This document shows positions 11,207-22,986 of a stretch of DNA of 60,630 nucleotides, in pieces. Made by a program: the position numbers and the translations under genes. Each line of letters starts with the position of its first letter. Within the stretch, counting starts at the first letter, position 1. Under the pieces are notes generated by a model. The model was given only the letters and a program-made list of their open reading frames with translations, did not search any database and was not told the DNA's origin. Source of the DNA: Welwitschia mirabilis (taxonomy: Eukaryota > Gnetophyta > Gnetopsida > Welwitschiales); NCBI GenBank assembly GCA_051453625.1, contig JBOZIK010000001.1, forward strand, positions 173,351,142 to 173,411,771, in the 5' to 3' direction.

Positions 11207-12735
11207 TGACACTTGTATCTATTTATTATAAGCTCATAACAAATTCTAAATTTAAATAAAGGAGACAATTAATCAAAATAATTTAAAGTTAGGACAAGAT
11301 CAAAGTTATAAATGTAACATATGAAAATTGCATAATGCAGGTGACTAGAAACTTCTTTGCAATCGATTAGAAACTTCTAGGTGTTAACTTCTTATTAATA
11401 TAATTTTCCAAAAGGTGATTAAAAATTACTAGATATGTAACTAGAAACTTCTAGGTAGTGGACTAAAACCTTCTAAGTAATTGACCATCTATTAACAAAG
11501 TTTTTTGAAAAGTGACTAGGAACCACTTGGGGCACTAAAGACTTCTAGGTATCTACTACAAACTTTTAGTAAGTTAACCATCTATTAATAAAATTTTTCA
11601 AAAATTAATTGACAACTACTAGGTGGTTGATTAACCAAAACAATGGTTAATAAGTTAAGTAGTTAACTAAGTTTAGAGTAGTTATTAGCTATGCAAAACT
11701 TGAGAGATAAAAAATAATTATGATAAGTAACCATTAAAAGCCAAAGATAAATGTTTTTCTAGTTCTTAAATGCATAGGTGATTATTTTAAATTATTAGAT
11801 CAATTAAGGGTTATGTCATGATGATTAAAAATAGGCAAAAATGAGATCTGTTATATATAAAAATACTCTTGACATATTTACACATTATGGAAACTACATC
11901 TTATTTATTTTTTTCTTATAAAACTCTTTTCCTTCATTTTCATCATTAAAATACAATTAGTAAACATCATTATGATGGGCTTTGAAACTTCTAGATGGCT
12001 AACTAAGAACTTTCAAAAAGTTGATTTCCTATTGACAAAATTTTCTAAAAAGTAAGTAGAAATGGTTAACTAACCAAAAAAATGGTTAACTAGCTAGATG
12101 GTTGATTAAGTTTAGATTAAGTGTTAACTGCACAGTACATATGAGATTAAAATAATTACTATAAATAATGATTAAAATTCAAAAATCTATATTTTTCTAC
12201 TTGTTAAATGAATTGGATGATAATTTCAAATTATTATATCAATCAAGGAGTATGTAATAGTAATTAACAATGGTCGAAAATAAGCTTTATTGTATACAGA
12301 AACACTGTTGTATATCATAAAATGTTTTGACATCTAAATCTTATATTATACATTGTGGAAATAACCTATTACTTCTTTTTTCTTATACAACTCTTGTCCT
12401 TAATTTTCATCATTAAAATAAAATTAGTAAATATTATTATGATGGGATTTAAGATTGAATATTACCTCATCGTAATTGGATGAAGGCTCCTAGAAATCCT
12501 TATTTAAGTGGATAGCTATATAACACTTAATATAGTGAAAATAAACCCTTATCTTTGATACTCATTTTGTGCACTTATATTTATTATATTTATTACTATG
12601 ATGTTATGCTTAATTTAAAAATTATTGTGCTTTACATTATTCCAAATTAGAGTTATGGTTAGTAAAATTTTACATAAGTAAATTTCCTATTAGCTTTTTT
12701 ATTCATCCCTCTTCTCTAAGAAAGCTAGTTTAACA
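11207..12735 (+). repeat. copia-A 5' LTR
   Basis: It probably starts TGACACTTG and ends TTTAACA, just before the PBS. Within it a block beginning near aaacttctagg, containing ctattaataaagttttccaaaaa, is repeated several times (about 11340-11640 and 11980-12110). A longer block including aacatcattatgatggg occurs twice, at 11700-11990 and 12150-12460. These internal duplications explain why it is longer than the 3' copy. Confidence 0.65.
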
Positions 12736-12737
12736 AT

Positions 12738-12748
12738 TGGTATTAGAG
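12738..12748 (+). promoter_or_regulatory. copia-A primer binding site (initiator Met-tRNA type)
   Basis: TGGTATTAGAG follows the LTR end after two bases. It differs from the common plant copia site TGGTATCAGAG at one C-to-T position. Confidence 0.8.
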
Positions 12749-12789
12749 AAAGTTGTTGGAATTTTTGATATTTTTTATGCATTTTAGGT

Positions 12790-14420
12790 ATTGATCTTTA
12801 AAGACTTTAATGGAAGTCTAACTAATCAACAATCATCCATTCTTTAATTGGAAAAACTATAAGTTTCGAAAGACTAGAACATAAGTTTCTATTAAGGCTA
12901 TGAGCTTTGGTTGATAAACTATGGTGAATACTAGACTTAAATCAATGAGGAAGTCATAAGTATTGATAAAGTTAACATGTTAGTTGTGAAGGAAAGGAAT
13001 AAATGATGAAATGAAGTCAAATATGCTACAAAGCTCAATAAGAAAGTTATGAATACAACTAAAGAAATCTTATATTATTTATAGGTTATATATAGAGGCA
13101 CTATCCAAATTATAAGACAAATAAAAAGAAAAAAATTCTTATAATCCAATTTTCAACAACTTAGAATGCAAGATGTAATGAATTTTTATAATTTAACAAT
13201 AAATTTATGGATATCATGAATGATATAAAGGATATTGATGAACTAATGTTAAATACTAAAATTATAAAAAGGATTTTAAGATCAATTTAAAAGGCATATG
13301 AATTTAGATACTTTCAATAGAAGACATGAACAACTTAGAGAAGACCAAGTTGAGGAATTAGTAAGTGATATTCTCATTCTAAATTAACACATTTTCATAT
13401 GCCTAAAGTCACTTTTTAAGACATATCAAAGCAAGGTACTTTAATAGAATAAACCAAAAACTAGATAAGATCAACTAGGAGGAATTGGTAAGTGATATTC
13501 TCACTTTTAAATTAATGCATTTACATAAAAATAATAAATGTAAAGGTATGTCTCTTAACATAAAGCAATCTTGTTTTTCAAGTTCTACAAATAACTCATT
13601 TAGTTACTTCTTAAATTCTAACTTTAACCAAGATGAAGAAATTAGTTTGTTTAGTAGAAAATTTCAGAAAATACAAATAATGATAGAATAAAAAAATAAT
13701 AGTTAAATATCATAAGACTTCAAAGATGAAACTAAAACAATATGCATTTGAATGCTATGCATGTAAATATTTTGAACATACTATAGCAAAATACCCTAAA
13801 TCAAGAGGAAGAAAACAACTAAGAAAGTCATGAAAAAGTGAAATATTATAGCTTGGAATAGTAACAAGGATTTAGATCAAAATGATATTTTACATGAAAA
13901 AATATTATATTTAATAACTTTTATCTCCAGTCATGCTTCTTTAATGTTTTTATTACAAGATGCTTATGATTTATCTAACTATTATGAGTACAAATTAAAA
14001 AATATTATAGATCTTTTAGATGGTAAATATGTAGATGAGAATACAAGTAACAATACCAAGAAAAATTGGTTTTCCAATTTTGATAAAGATTAATAGGATG
14101 AAAAGAATGATTAAGCAAAGATACGAAGAAGACAACCAACCTGACACACCTTACCAAGCATAATTACAGGCATATACAAGTATGTAACATGATCCTTATG
14201 AAGATTTATACTAAGAAAGAAAAATGATTTTGAAAGAAAATGTACTTCTCAAGGAGAACATTGGGAGATTATAAGAGAAAAATAAATCAATCTTTAGATA
14301 GGTAGATCAAGTAATAAAGGATTTAGCACATAAGATTTCATGTTTTGAGAGACATGTTAACTACCTTTAAGGACTTGCCAAAGTAAGAGAAGAAGATGTA
14401 AGTACTATTGAATAAAATAA
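12790..14420 (+). pseudogene. copia-A gag, decayed
   Basis: Plus-strand pieces in shifting frames match the copia gag family. There is an N-terminal FNWKNYKFRKTRT block, then KAMSFG, then KRILRSI*KAYEF near 13270, and the acidic stretch NQDEEISLFSRKFQKI (13627-13675). A CCHC zinc knuckle follows at 13753-13797, reading CYACKYFEHTIAKY; its last Cys is Tyr, so zinc binding would fail. After it comes a coiled-coil-like lysine/leucine-rich tail to about 14420. Gag would package element RNA. Many stops and at least several frameshifts are present. Confidence 0.75.
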
Positions 14421-15532
14421 ACATTATCTTAAAGTTTTATTTTGGTGCTAACACACTAAACAAGATGCTTCTAAGGTAATGGTCACCCTACTATAAAAGC
14501 AACTTAGGGTACCTACCTTCCCTTACTTTAATATTTTTATCGACATCCTTCAAATCTACTTATCTCTTAAATCGTAAAGTAACATTTGTTAAGAGCTCCA
14601 AATAAAGTTATGTCCAACCTTACTTTTATTATTTTGAGTATGGTAAAAATAATAAAAAAAAATTTGACATGTTATTTTTCCAATAGAATTAATCATGTTA
14701 AATTAACTTGTATATATAGTAATCAATCTAAAAGTTTTATTATTTGCTAAAAGAATAAAATTTTATTTTGCATGTGGAAATAGTAAATATCATGTATTTT
14801 TGTGAAATGCACTTAGACTGCACGTTCTGCTGCTTTTACATATTATAAACCAACCTTTACTTTTAATCAACTAGATATTAATGTATTTTATAAATTTTTA
14901 AACTCCCTGTAACATGCTTTTTTAAATGAAATATATCAACCTACTTAAGTTTATATATTTCTTTAAGAATCAAAGAGTGATTTTTTACCACACCATCTAC
15001 AAACTCACACTAATATTTTAGTTAGCACTTAATATTATTTAATTGAATGCCTTCCTCACCTTAAGTAAAGACACTATAGTTCTATCAAATTAATAAATCC
15101 ATGCTAATTAGTTCCTTGTTTTTCATACTTTTTTGTACATTCCATGCTTTGAAATGAATTGTATAGGTAAAACCAACCGACATAGCCTTCTTTCTTTTAG
15201 TGTTCTATCTAAATTTTACACTTAACTAGTTGAACCTCCATGTTTATCATTAATGAAAAAGAATAAGAGAGAGTTCATGAAATATAATGTTGAAAGTATT
15301 ATGATTGCAAGTATCTTTATTAACTGTAAAACATGTTATGTTCTAGGGTTATGTAATTTATTTAAACTTAACTTTTAATGACCATTGATAAATGCTTCAT
15401 TAATTAATGAACAAAAACCTTAATCTTAGGAAAAGCATAAAAATAAGCTTGGTTCTCATCAATAATAAATGGAAAGATTATCGTACTTATATATTTTCTA
15501 TTAATAATCAACCAAATAATAATTAATATTAG
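14421..15532 (+). other. copia-A region between gag and 3' LTR
   Basis: About 1.1 kb where pol would be expected. I see no protease, integrase or RT motif on either strand. It is probably deleted pol plus untranslated DNA. Confidence 0.55.
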
Positions 15533-16706
15533 TGATATTTATGTACGATTGTTGCAAGTTTATAATGAATTTTAGAGCTATAATAAGGAAAAATTGATCA
15601 AATGAACTTAGAGTTAAGTAAAAATCAAAGATACCAAAGTAAAATATGAAAATAATCCTAAGGTAGAAAACTAAAAACTTTGAGGTAATCAAATAAATAC
15701 TTCCAAGTAGTTAAATATATATTTAGAGAATTTTCTAAAAAGTAGCTAAAAACTACTAAGTGGATAACTAAAAACTTCTAAGTAACTAATGGAAAAATTC
15801 TAGATTGTCAACCACCTATTAATGGAGTTTTCCAAAAATTAACTTAAAGCTATGAAGTGGGTGATTATAAAATTTCAATTGCTTGAATAAAATATTTCTA
15901 AGTACTTGAATATCCATTAAAATAATTTTATTAAAAAAATTACAAACTAGAAGTATGAGATTAAGAACTTTTAGGTAGTCAATCACGTATTAATATAATT
16001 TTTTAAAAAGTAACTTCAAACTATCAGATGCTCAAATAGTTAAGAATAAGAGTCATTCAGTTAAGTGGTCAAATGGATCTAGATAGAAGGTTAATTCCCC
16101 AATACTCAAAGGAAAAAATAATAATAATAGGCATCCATTAGAAGCTACAAATAATTATTTTTTGAGATATTAGATGCATGGATGAGCATTTAAAATTATG
16201 AAATTAATTAGAAGAGATGGAATGATGATCTACAATAGTTAAAAAAATTCTATATATATATGAATACTATTGTATATTATGAAACCTTTTAATATTTGAA
16301 TTTCATATTACATATTATGTAAAGCATATATTATTCCTTTATCTTTTTCTACAACTATTGTTTTTATCTTCATCCTTAAAACACAATTGATGAATATCAT
16401 TATGATAGGTTTTGAGGTATGGATTAGTGTAAAATCTTGTTATAATTAGCTAAAGACTATCAAAAAGGGTCATTCAAGTGCATATCTACAAAGTGCTTAA
16501 TAAAAAGGATAGAGGCTTATTCCTTTCATTATTATGTTATGCAATTATATTCACTTTATTATCATTATCATGTTATGCTTAACTTAAAACTTATTATGCT
16601 TTAAATTATATTAAACTAAAATTATTATTAATTAAATTTTTAATAAGATAATTTCTATTAACATTTGTATCCTTTCCTCCTCTCTAGGAAAACTGGTCCT
16701 AATGCA
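15533..16706 (+). repeat. copia-A 3' LTR
   Basis: It runs from TGATATTTATG to about AATGCA. It follows the 5' LTR block by block: the actaaaaacttctaagta repeats, the ttcatccttaaaacacaattgatgaatatcattatgat block, the ttattatcattatcatgttatgcttaact block, and the cctcctctctaggaaaactgg end. Divergence is high. Confidence 0.65.
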
Positions 16707-17599
16707 TCCATCCATAAAAAGCTAAGAATGAAAAAATCATTTAAGAAATAATTTTACAATCCTCATAGATCTAGACCTAAAAGTAAAAATAATATAGCAT
16801 TTTGTTTAGAAAAATATTCATACTATCTATTAGATAAGATCAAGGTAAATATCAAAAATTTATAGGAAAGATTTAATGAAAAATACTAAAGTAATAATAA
16901 TTAACTAGAATAGATCATATAATGTAAGAACTTAAATTACACACTTACATCTTAAAAACTAGTAAGAAGATGACCAAAACAAATATATTTTCCATTTGTA
17001 ATGAATACTAATGAACAAACTCTATAAGCATGATATTAGCAAGGGATGTTAACCTATTTATTTGTCTCTATATAAACGTAATAAGAAATTATTCAAACAC
17101 TATTAAATGTTAGTTCAAAGTTATTTCTTAAGTAATGTGGATTTAGTTAAGATGTTCTTTGTGATTTTGTTTAAGATAAATTTTCTTTTCTTTTATTTTT
17201 TTTTTACCTTCCACATTTAAATAAATGTTGTGAAGTGATTTTTTTCCCCATTATGTGATAAATGTTCTTTTCACTATAACTATAAATTTTTAACTTAATT
17301 TTTCATTATTTAAGACTACTTTAGGCAATTTCATAGCTATTGCATTCTTTATCAGTAACATGTTAACAATAAATTAATAAGTTTCCTTAGCTTGTAGTGA
17401 AGCATGTTTTCTTCCCTAGATAGAAATGTATGTAAGTCATACCATTTTATTATTGAACATTAACTATTATAACCCATTAGTTGATGACATTAACATTTGC
17501 GAATAGTTCCCTTTTTTAAATAATAGGGTAAAGAACTTAATAGTAATACAAATTTATTAAATTTCTTGATATTTAATAGTTTTAAAAAATTATAAGTAG
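16707..17599. other. AT-rich stretch between copia-A and copia-B
   Basis: No recognised coding motif. It may include the 3' untranslated part and 3' LTR of copia-B, but I could not align it with the copia-B 5' LTR (21582-22370). Confidence 0.5.
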
Positions 17600-18200
17600 G
17601 GTTTAATGTGGAATTTCTGTAATAAATATCAAATATTTTGATGGTCTAATCATCTCATACAATAAAAAATGTATTTTAACCTATCTTTCTACTACTAACA
17701 AGAGCCTTCATAGATAATATGATTTTGTATGTTAATTCTTAGTATCATAAATAGGATATACATACTAATTGCTTCCTTTATAACTTTTCTTAGAGAATGA
17801 CACTTATCTTTTATGATTAACCTTAAAAAAAGGTCCTACTTCATGCTTGTCCATGAAATGATAGACTTTCGTCAATAGATTATGTAATAAATTGTAACTT
17901 TTTTGGAATTAGATTATCACCTTAATTAGAGTTATTATAAGTAACTAACTAGTTATTATACTACTATAAGTTTAGGTTAAAGTATTTTATCTTCTTAATG
18001 TACCTTAGGGTTCTAAGAATAACTCTCCTATGGTACTTACTTAGTTATATAAAGAACCATGAAAGAAGATTTACAAGCATTTGTATATTTGATTTATTAT
18101 TCGTAGGATACTTTAGTTTGCTAATAATTCTTTAGAATTAGGTGAAATAAATATTTATATAATGATATTCATATATTTTGTAAGCTGGTTTTAAGGGAAT
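17600..18200 (-). pseudogene. copia-B RNase H, decayed
   Basis: Minus-strand reading shows RRVILRTLRYIKKIKYF (near 17985-18035), which matches the copia block that precedes RNase H. Then at 17900-17955 comes YNNSN*GDNLIPKKL, which corresponds to the usual Y-T-D-S-D-W-A-G-D motif. Both Asp positions read Asn, and the Trp is a stop. All three changes are of the G-to-A type on the coding strand. The domain would be catalytically dead. Confidence 0.65.
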
Positions 18201-19030
18201 AAAACCTTTTGGATGTTTTCAAGTTAATATGATTCAAGTATTTCATGCAATTATTTTCTTTGAGATAGCTAGATTATTCTGTGTTATTGTATGGTGTTCA
18301 TGCATATTATGATGTAAGTTACTTATATTTGAAAATCCAAAGATATTCTTAAACTTTAATTATACTTCTTTATTTTTACACATTATGAATACATCATCCA
18401 CATAGAATGTCATATAAAGTTTAGCCTCTATTCCATTTAACTTTATTAAAAGATTTATATTATGAAAAAAGTTCCTATGGACATTGTCTAATAGGAATTA
18501 TTTTACACCTAGCATTAAATCATAGGTGATATTTTTAACTCATATAATAACTTAAGTAATTTACAGACATTTCTAAGACCAATATCAAAACCTTCTAGTT
18601 GCTCTATATAAATTAAACACTTGTATTCCATATAAAAACATAGATTTTACATTAACTTGGTAAAGTTTTCATCTTTTATATATCATAATATGTAACAAGA
18701 TATGGGATGTTGTCATTCTAACATAGGAATAAAGATCTTTTCCTAATTAACTTCTTTAAGTTGTGAAAATTCTTTTACAACAACCTTCATCTTAAATTTC
18801 TAAATAGTTTCGTTATCATTAGTTTTAATCATAGAGACCTATATTGAACACACTATATTTCTAGCATTTGTAAAACATGGGATAATCTTCCACACTCTTC
18901 TTTTCAACATCATGTTATACTCATTTTGCATTTCTTGCTTCCATTTAGGATAATATAGTGTTTCTTATATAGCACATGGTACATTCTCTTCATTACAAAC
19001 TAGTATATTTTCATCTATTTCCTAGATTTG
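18201..19030 (-). pseudogene. copia-B reverse transcriptase, decayed
   Basis: The N-terminal half reads PKWKQEMQNEYNMML (near 18910-18955), then KFMKVV-like and EFSQLKEVN*EKIF blocks, then an IYIEQLEGFDIGLRNV block near 18570-18620. These match copia RT around the usual 'K-A-R-L-V-A-K-G' and 'E-Q-P-P-G-F' regions. The catalytic motif FYVDDVF is intact, with the YVDD codons at 18393-18404. Upstream and downstream frames are interrupted by numerous stops. It would have copied element RNA to DNA. Confidence 0.75.
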
Positions 19031-19249
19031 TTATAACATTCATTTGGAAATGTTCCATCATACTTATTCCCATTACTAATATACAAGTTATACACTTCCT
19101 TTTATAGGATTTTAGCATGGGTTCTTCTTTGTATTATGTATGTTATACTTTTTATTCCCTAGTTCATACATTTTTAGTCACTTCATTCTCTTGTTCTTTA
19201 GGTTATTCTATTTCATCTTTCTATCCACCCCATAGCCCCTCACTGAAAC

Positions 19250-20180
19250 TATATTTACTAATGCATTTTAAGATATGTTGATTCTAACTATTCACTATGA
19301 ATTCAATACCAAAAACTATCTCATTTAATACCACATCCCTTAATTATTCTATGTTCTTTATGACCAAATAATAAATATGATATATGCATTATGTATTAGT
19401 GTATCCAACTAGCATGTTAATAGTAGACTATTCTAAACATGTGTTAATGGTATGCTTATGATAGAAATCCTTGTATTCATACACTTTAAGGATGTTTAAA
19501 TTAGCATTTTTTCCCATGTCATAGACTAAATAGAGTATCACCCTAAATTTTTTTCAAGAAGAGCCTATTCAAAATGAACTACATAGTATAAGTAACCTTT
19601 ACCCACCAATCTACATCAACTAAATTTAAAACAAAAGATAGTTGCATATTTTCTTAAGAGAATAATTTATTTATTCAATAATTTCATTCTAACATGGGGA
19701 ACAGGGTGTTATGATTTGAAGTTCTTTATTTTCAAAAAATTCCTAAAATTATTGGCTAATATACTTCTTTCTATTATTATTGCATAATTAAGAAATTTTA
19801 TGTTCCACCTTATTTTGGATCTGCTTTCTAAAATATAAAAATTCACTTACTTCATCATGCTTATGCTATAGAGGAAATTCCCAATCATATCATATGAAAT
19901 CATCTATAAATAGAATGAAGAATAGACGATTTTCATAAGGTAAGATTAATTAAAGAAATAAATATCTAAATGCACTACTTCAAGTGGTTTTTGACCTATC
20001 TATTAACAAATTTTGGTTTTAATAGCTATTATGTTTTTGGCATTTTTACATTTATTAGAAAAAAAATATTTTTATGAGATTGCCCACAATATAATCCTTC
20101 AACTCCATCATGGATTGTATGTTAACATGATCAAGTCTATGATGCTAAATAATATTCATATTAATGTTTATTACTAGTAT
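19250..20180 (-). pseudogene. copia-B integrase with GAG-pre-integrase domain, decayed
   Basis: Read on the minus strand. The GAG-pre-integrase block is I*HHRLDHVNIQSMM (20105-20150). The core begins LFFILFIDDFI*YDW (19876-19930), which holds the first catalytic Asp. The second Asp region reads LCNNNRKKYIS (19755-19795), where the expected S-D-N has become N-N-N. The Glu block NEIIE*IN (19660-19700) keeps its Glu. The C-terminal motif RDVVLNE (19320-19342) corresponds to the S-R-D-V-V-F-D-E end of copia integrases. So one triad residue is lost and several stops interrupt the rest. Confidence 0.75.
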
Positions 20181-21568
20181 CTTATCTAACTTAAATTAAT
20201 ACATTCCATTATTTTGTAAAACAATCATGTTTATAATATTATTAGATAACACTTTAACATGTTGACTTCCTCTCCTAAAGATCAAGTTATAATCATGCTA
20301 TAACGAGGTATTGAGGCTAAGTTACATTTCATTATGGAGAATAATAGACAGCATGTAACATAATAAATTAACCATCATAGCAAAACATCTCTACGTAGCA
20401 CCTTTAAACATAATAACTCATCATTTTCAATATGTGCTATCATACACTATGCCATTGTAAAATTAATTAAAAAGTTCTAATTATTACATAAATATTTAGT
20501 ACTACTATATTTAAGGTACTGGTGCATGTAATTAATAATAAGAATATTGTCATTTACTACATAAATGTTATTAGTAATTACATTTATAAGGGAAGTTTTA
20601 GCTTTAATAGTGAGGAGAAATTCTTTTTCTTACCATTTATTTTTCCTTCCTTTTTAGCCTTTTTATTAAACTATTTAGCTTTATTTTTTTCAATATTCTT
20701 TTTGTTATATGACTTCTTACATTTTAACATTATATATCATATGTTTTCATAGTTGAAGCACTTGGATTTAAATTTTCACTTCTTTTGATTCTTCTCTTAA
20801 ACCAAAGTATTTTGTTTAAGGAATCTATAAAATTTTCACTTTTAATGATACATAATAAACATATATGATGATTATCATGATTTTATAGGACAAGATCTTA
20901 ATACCTTATTATACCATAATCAAGATCTTAAGTAATTCATAATCTAAAGAAAGTTACTTTAATAATCCTTTATGTTAAGCCATCAATTTTTCTTCAAATT
21001 AGTTACTATTTATACTATAATGAAGATAGGATTAGTAGGATTGTGATATAAGATTTGTAGTTTCATGATAAGAAACTTGAACTAAGCATTATTCTTAATA
21101 TCATATGCTATTTTTATCTTCTTCCATGTTATAATAGTTGCCTCATCTTTGCTGATTCTAGTAACTATGTAGGAATCCACTATCTATATGATACTACATT
21201 TTATATGCTAAACTACTATTTAGATATTTTTGTTGAACATGTTAAGTCTCTCAAAGATTAAGTTTCATATATCTTTTACATCTAGATTAATTTCTATCAT
21301 CCTACTCCATGCTAGGACTTTTTCAAACTTTTTAATATCCTTATGATATCATAAGAATTTTAATTTCATAAGTTCTAAGTGCATTTGATGGGACTAATAG
21401 TTTTAGCAAAGATAGGGCTTTCGTTTCCTATTGAAATTCTTTATAAACTTATCTAAACTTCTTAATTTTATTAATGATTTCCTCCTCAGTCACGGTTATG
21501 TTACTATAGCTATATATGATTTCATATTGTTTATTATACACAAGGTATCTTCTTGACTCTAGTTGATT
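20181..21568 (-). other. copia-B gag/protease region, barely legible
   Basis: It lies between the PBS and integrase, where gag and protease belong. Lysine-rich and leucine-rich scraps are visible on the minus strand, but I could not place a zinc knuckle or a protease D-S-G motif. The plus-strand frame at 20522-20752 is hydrophobic and looks like a chance opening opposite this decayed region. Confidence 0.4.
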
Positions 21569-21581
21569 GACTCTAATGCCA
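21569..21581 (-). promoter_or_regulatory. copia-B primer binding site
   Basis: The minus strand reads TGGCATTAGAGTC immediately inside the LTR edge (LTR begins TGTGAGAATATG at 21582 on the plus strand). It resembles the Met-tRNA-type site TGGTATCAGAGC. Confidence 0.65.
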
Positions 21582-22370
21582 TGTGAGAATATGATATATG
21601 TGCAGTTATAACTATTTACTTAATGTTACTAACATAACAATGATAGAATATGATAAGGGATTTGAGCTCTTACAATGTAGAAGTTAGAAAATAGTTCTAG
21701 ATTATTTTAAATTTCTTTCAACATTTTTCTACCAAATCTATTCTCCACATAATACAAATAAAGAGTATTATTAGCTAAATAATTTTTTGAGACAATTATT
21801 TTGTTACTTTTTAAAGCCAATTTTCTATACTTTTTCATTTATTTTGTAGATCATGTAAACACTTACCTTCTTCTATAATTTTTTCCTTAACACATCCCTC
21901 ACATTTGTATTTGTAGAAGTAATGGAGATTAAAATATTTATGAAAATCTACTATTTTAAATGATCTATTATAGATCTTGAACTTAAAATCCATGTTTCTA
22001 GTATTATAGGATAAAATCTCACTTTTTTAAACAATTATCTTCATACAACTAACTATAAATAATCATACAAGACCTATAGTATGTACTACACACTTTTTTT
22101 TTTTAATATGGATATTAAGATTGCATTATTAGCCAAGAGAATAATCTTGATGATAAAATGCCCCATTCTAATTTAATGTTATATGAGAATGTATTGTAGC
22201 TATTCCTATAACTAGTTAATAAAAGAACTAAGTAAAGCAAGAAAAACTAATTAGTATTTTTACATTGATTTTGTTATAAAGTTTAAAATTTGTCATTCAT
22301 TATCTTTAAAATCAATAATGACCTCTTTATATGATCTCTAAATTAATGTAATTGGTTGAAGATGAGTTCT
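21582..22370 (-). repeat. copia-B 5' LTR, outer limit uncertain
   Basis: It is defined by the PBS at its inner edge and a TG start on the plus strand. The outer edge is guessed from where the next plus-strand LTR seems to begin. No partner copy could be aligned by eye. Confidence 0.4.
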
Positions 22371-22970
22371 ACAAATCATTATTAAATTTTACTTATTATA
22401 ATAAAGTCATATGATTTCACTTTACTACTTAGCCTTTAAGGGTTTAATTTTTATTATGAATGACATCTTCTTTTAGGTTTGCATTAGTAGTCTTTAAAAC
22501 CTAGGGCTTCTAGTAAAAGGAGAAATTGTCTCACTTAAATAAGAAATACTATATGGGTAAATTACTAAGGGACACATGACATGCATCATGGACCTATGCT
22601 ATAGGTTTTACCTTTATACCCTAAAAATTTAAAAAAGCCTTAACAGTTATGTGAATTTTCTCCATTTCATGTTATTGTGACATGTGACTAATCTTGATCA
22701 TTCATTCAAAATACTATTGAGTGTGGAATCTATCTCTTATTATCTTTAGTCCACTATGAGCCCTCTCAAATTAAGTCTTATTCACTTTTAGCCTTTTCAG
22801 TGAACCTAAGTATCACTCAACTCCATTTGAGTCTCTTTCTCTCCACTGTCACTTTAGAATTCTAGTGTCATTTTAGTTGATGCATAGCTTCATCTATTTA
22901 ATAATAGTAAGCTTAAATGAATGAGATTGATGAAAAGTTTGATCTATTTTATCTTTTACAAACTTACACA
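22371..22970 (+). repeat. copia-D 5' LTR
   Basis: It ends in TTACACA at 22970, directly before a primer binding site. The block at 22510-22660 (for example gacctatgctataggtttta) matches 55695-55850 in the same orientation. The outer edge is uncertain. Confidence 0.55.
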
Positions 22971-22986
22971 TGATATTAGAGCTTTG
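22971..22986 (+). promoter_or_regulatory. copia-D primer binding site (Met-tRNA type)
   Basis: TGATATTAGAGCTTTG, two transition changes away from TGGTATCAGAGCTTTG, directly after the LTR end CA. Confidence 0.75.

Larger units (their letters stand above)
11207..16706 (+). mobile_element. copia-A: gag-only Ty1/copia element with two LTRs
   Basis: Two direct repeats (11207-12735 and 15533-16706) share an ordered series of homologous blocks. The left one is followed at once by a Met-tRNA-type primer site and a decayed copia gag. The internal region is about 2.8 kb and shows no protease, integrase, RT or RNase H, so this is a deleted or non-autonomous derivative that would have needed enzymes from a relative. 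The LTRs differ by many substitutions and about 350 bp of length, which indicates great age. No target duplication was found. Outer boundaries are approximate. Confidence 0.7.
17300..22370 (-). mobile_element. copia-B: strongly decayed Ty1/copia element
   Basis: On the minus strand the order from high to low coordinates is LTR, PBS, gag/protease region, integrase, RT and RNase H. Integrase before RT is the copia order. Almost every domain is legible only by joining short pieces across stops. The left limit and the 3' LTR are not resolved, nor is the exact start of the 5' LTR near 22370. Confidence 0.75.

Noticed and set aside
12738-12748. Met-tRNA-like sequences here and at 21569, 22971 and 50461 as possible tRNA genes
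   Set aside because: Only the 3'-end complement is present, next to LTR edges; these are primer binding sites. No cloverleaf was found.
11207-16711. Target site duplication for copia-A
   Set aside because: gctca on the left and tccat on the right do not match; ends are too decayed to fix.
20522-20752. Plus-strand 76-codon hydrophobic frame
   Set aside because: Phe/Leu/Ile-rich translation is expected from T-rich DNA and lies opposite the copia-B gag region.
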